Of a stretch of 51,624 nt of DNA, positions 51,573-51,624 are shown in pieces. The stretch comes from an uncultured Catenibacillus sp. (lineage in GTDB: Bacteria > Bacillota > Clostridia > Lachnospirales > Lachnospiraceae). Position numbers and translations under genes: made by a program. The stretch covers positions 1 through 51,624 of the forward strand of contig CAKRHR010000018.1 in assembly GCA_934339005.1 (NCBI GenBank), read 5' to 3'. The stretch's first letter is position 1; each line of letters starts with the position of its first letter. The notes beneath the pieces were generated by a model. It was not told the DNA's origin. It did not search any database and saw only the letters and a program-made list of their open reading frames with translations.

Positions 51573-51603
51573 AGCGGGTATCAAATTGATACCCGCTTGT
51601 TTT
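51573..51603 (+). terminator. Terminator after queA
   Basis: AGCGGGTATCA (51573-51583) pairs with TGATACCCGCT (51587-51597), three-base loop, then TGTTTT. The gap from 51453 holds no gene. Confidence 0.75.
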
Positions 51604-51624
51604 ATAATAGATCCGAAAGAGAGT

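Overview
The window is a stretch of AT-rich (about 40% GC by eye) Gram-positive chromosome. The gene content points to the class Clostridia and most likely the family Lachnospiraceae; I cannot name a genus. The main reasons are the six-cysteine SCIFF peptide with its radical SAM maturase next to a fused SecDF, the block recJ-apt-rel-MBL hydrolase-hemZ, a DUF5688-type gene, a TraX-type membrane protein, strong AGGAGG ribosome sites and a T-box ahead of pheST. I see no prophage, transposase, rRNA, tRNA or CRISPR array. Most of it reads as stable chromosome; the most accessory-looking part is about 31.2-39.9 kb (sugar-type enzymes, a ROK regulator and two transporters).

Layout. 0-3.8 kb: end of a fucose-isomerase-like gene, an acyl-carrier-protein-like gene and a SufE-like gene in tight coupling, a terminator, then a separately promoted SufS cysteine desulfurase. 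3.8-9.2 kb: two ABC-F ATPases flanking an aspartate-type aminotransferase; the first has a damaged second ATP site, and the aminotransferase has a leader closed by a 14-bp inverted repeat. 9.4-14.7 kb: a GH13 debranching-enzyme homologue that has lost catalytic aspartates, TraX, LuxS, a small unknown ORF, a lactonase-type beta-propeller and a lipoprotein. 14.8-18.4 kb: aroC (minus strand), curved-DNA-like phased A-tracts, an HPr-like protein without the PTS histidine, a structured terminator RNA, tgt and yajC.

18.5-31.0 kb: PHP phosphoesterase (minus), TIGR04086-type membrane protein, SCIFF peptide, SCIFF maturase, SecDF, then recJ, apt, the (p)ppGpp synthetase/hydrolase, an MBL hydrolase and hemZ. 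31.2-39.9 kb: two xylose-isomerase-like TIM barrels and a Gfo/Idh/MocA dehydrogenase behind one promoter, a ROK regulator whose promoter carries a 16-bp palindrome, a small membrane protein, a GntP-type permease and an MFS transporter. 40.4-51.6 kb: DUF5688-type protein, DUF1294 protein, glyA, a very likely 6S RNA, a SpoIID/LytB-like protein, a YihY-type membrane protein (minus), a long T-box leader, pheS, pheT and queA.

The best candidates for poorly described biology are the SCIFF RiPP locus (peptide too small for an ordinary ORF cut-off, with a hairpin between peptide and maturase), the isomerase/ACP-like/SufE/SufS cluster, the TIM-barrel/oxidoreductase operon that resembles 3-keto-glycoside chemistry, the GH13 pseudo-enzyme, and several leader RNAs or operators that I can see but not name.
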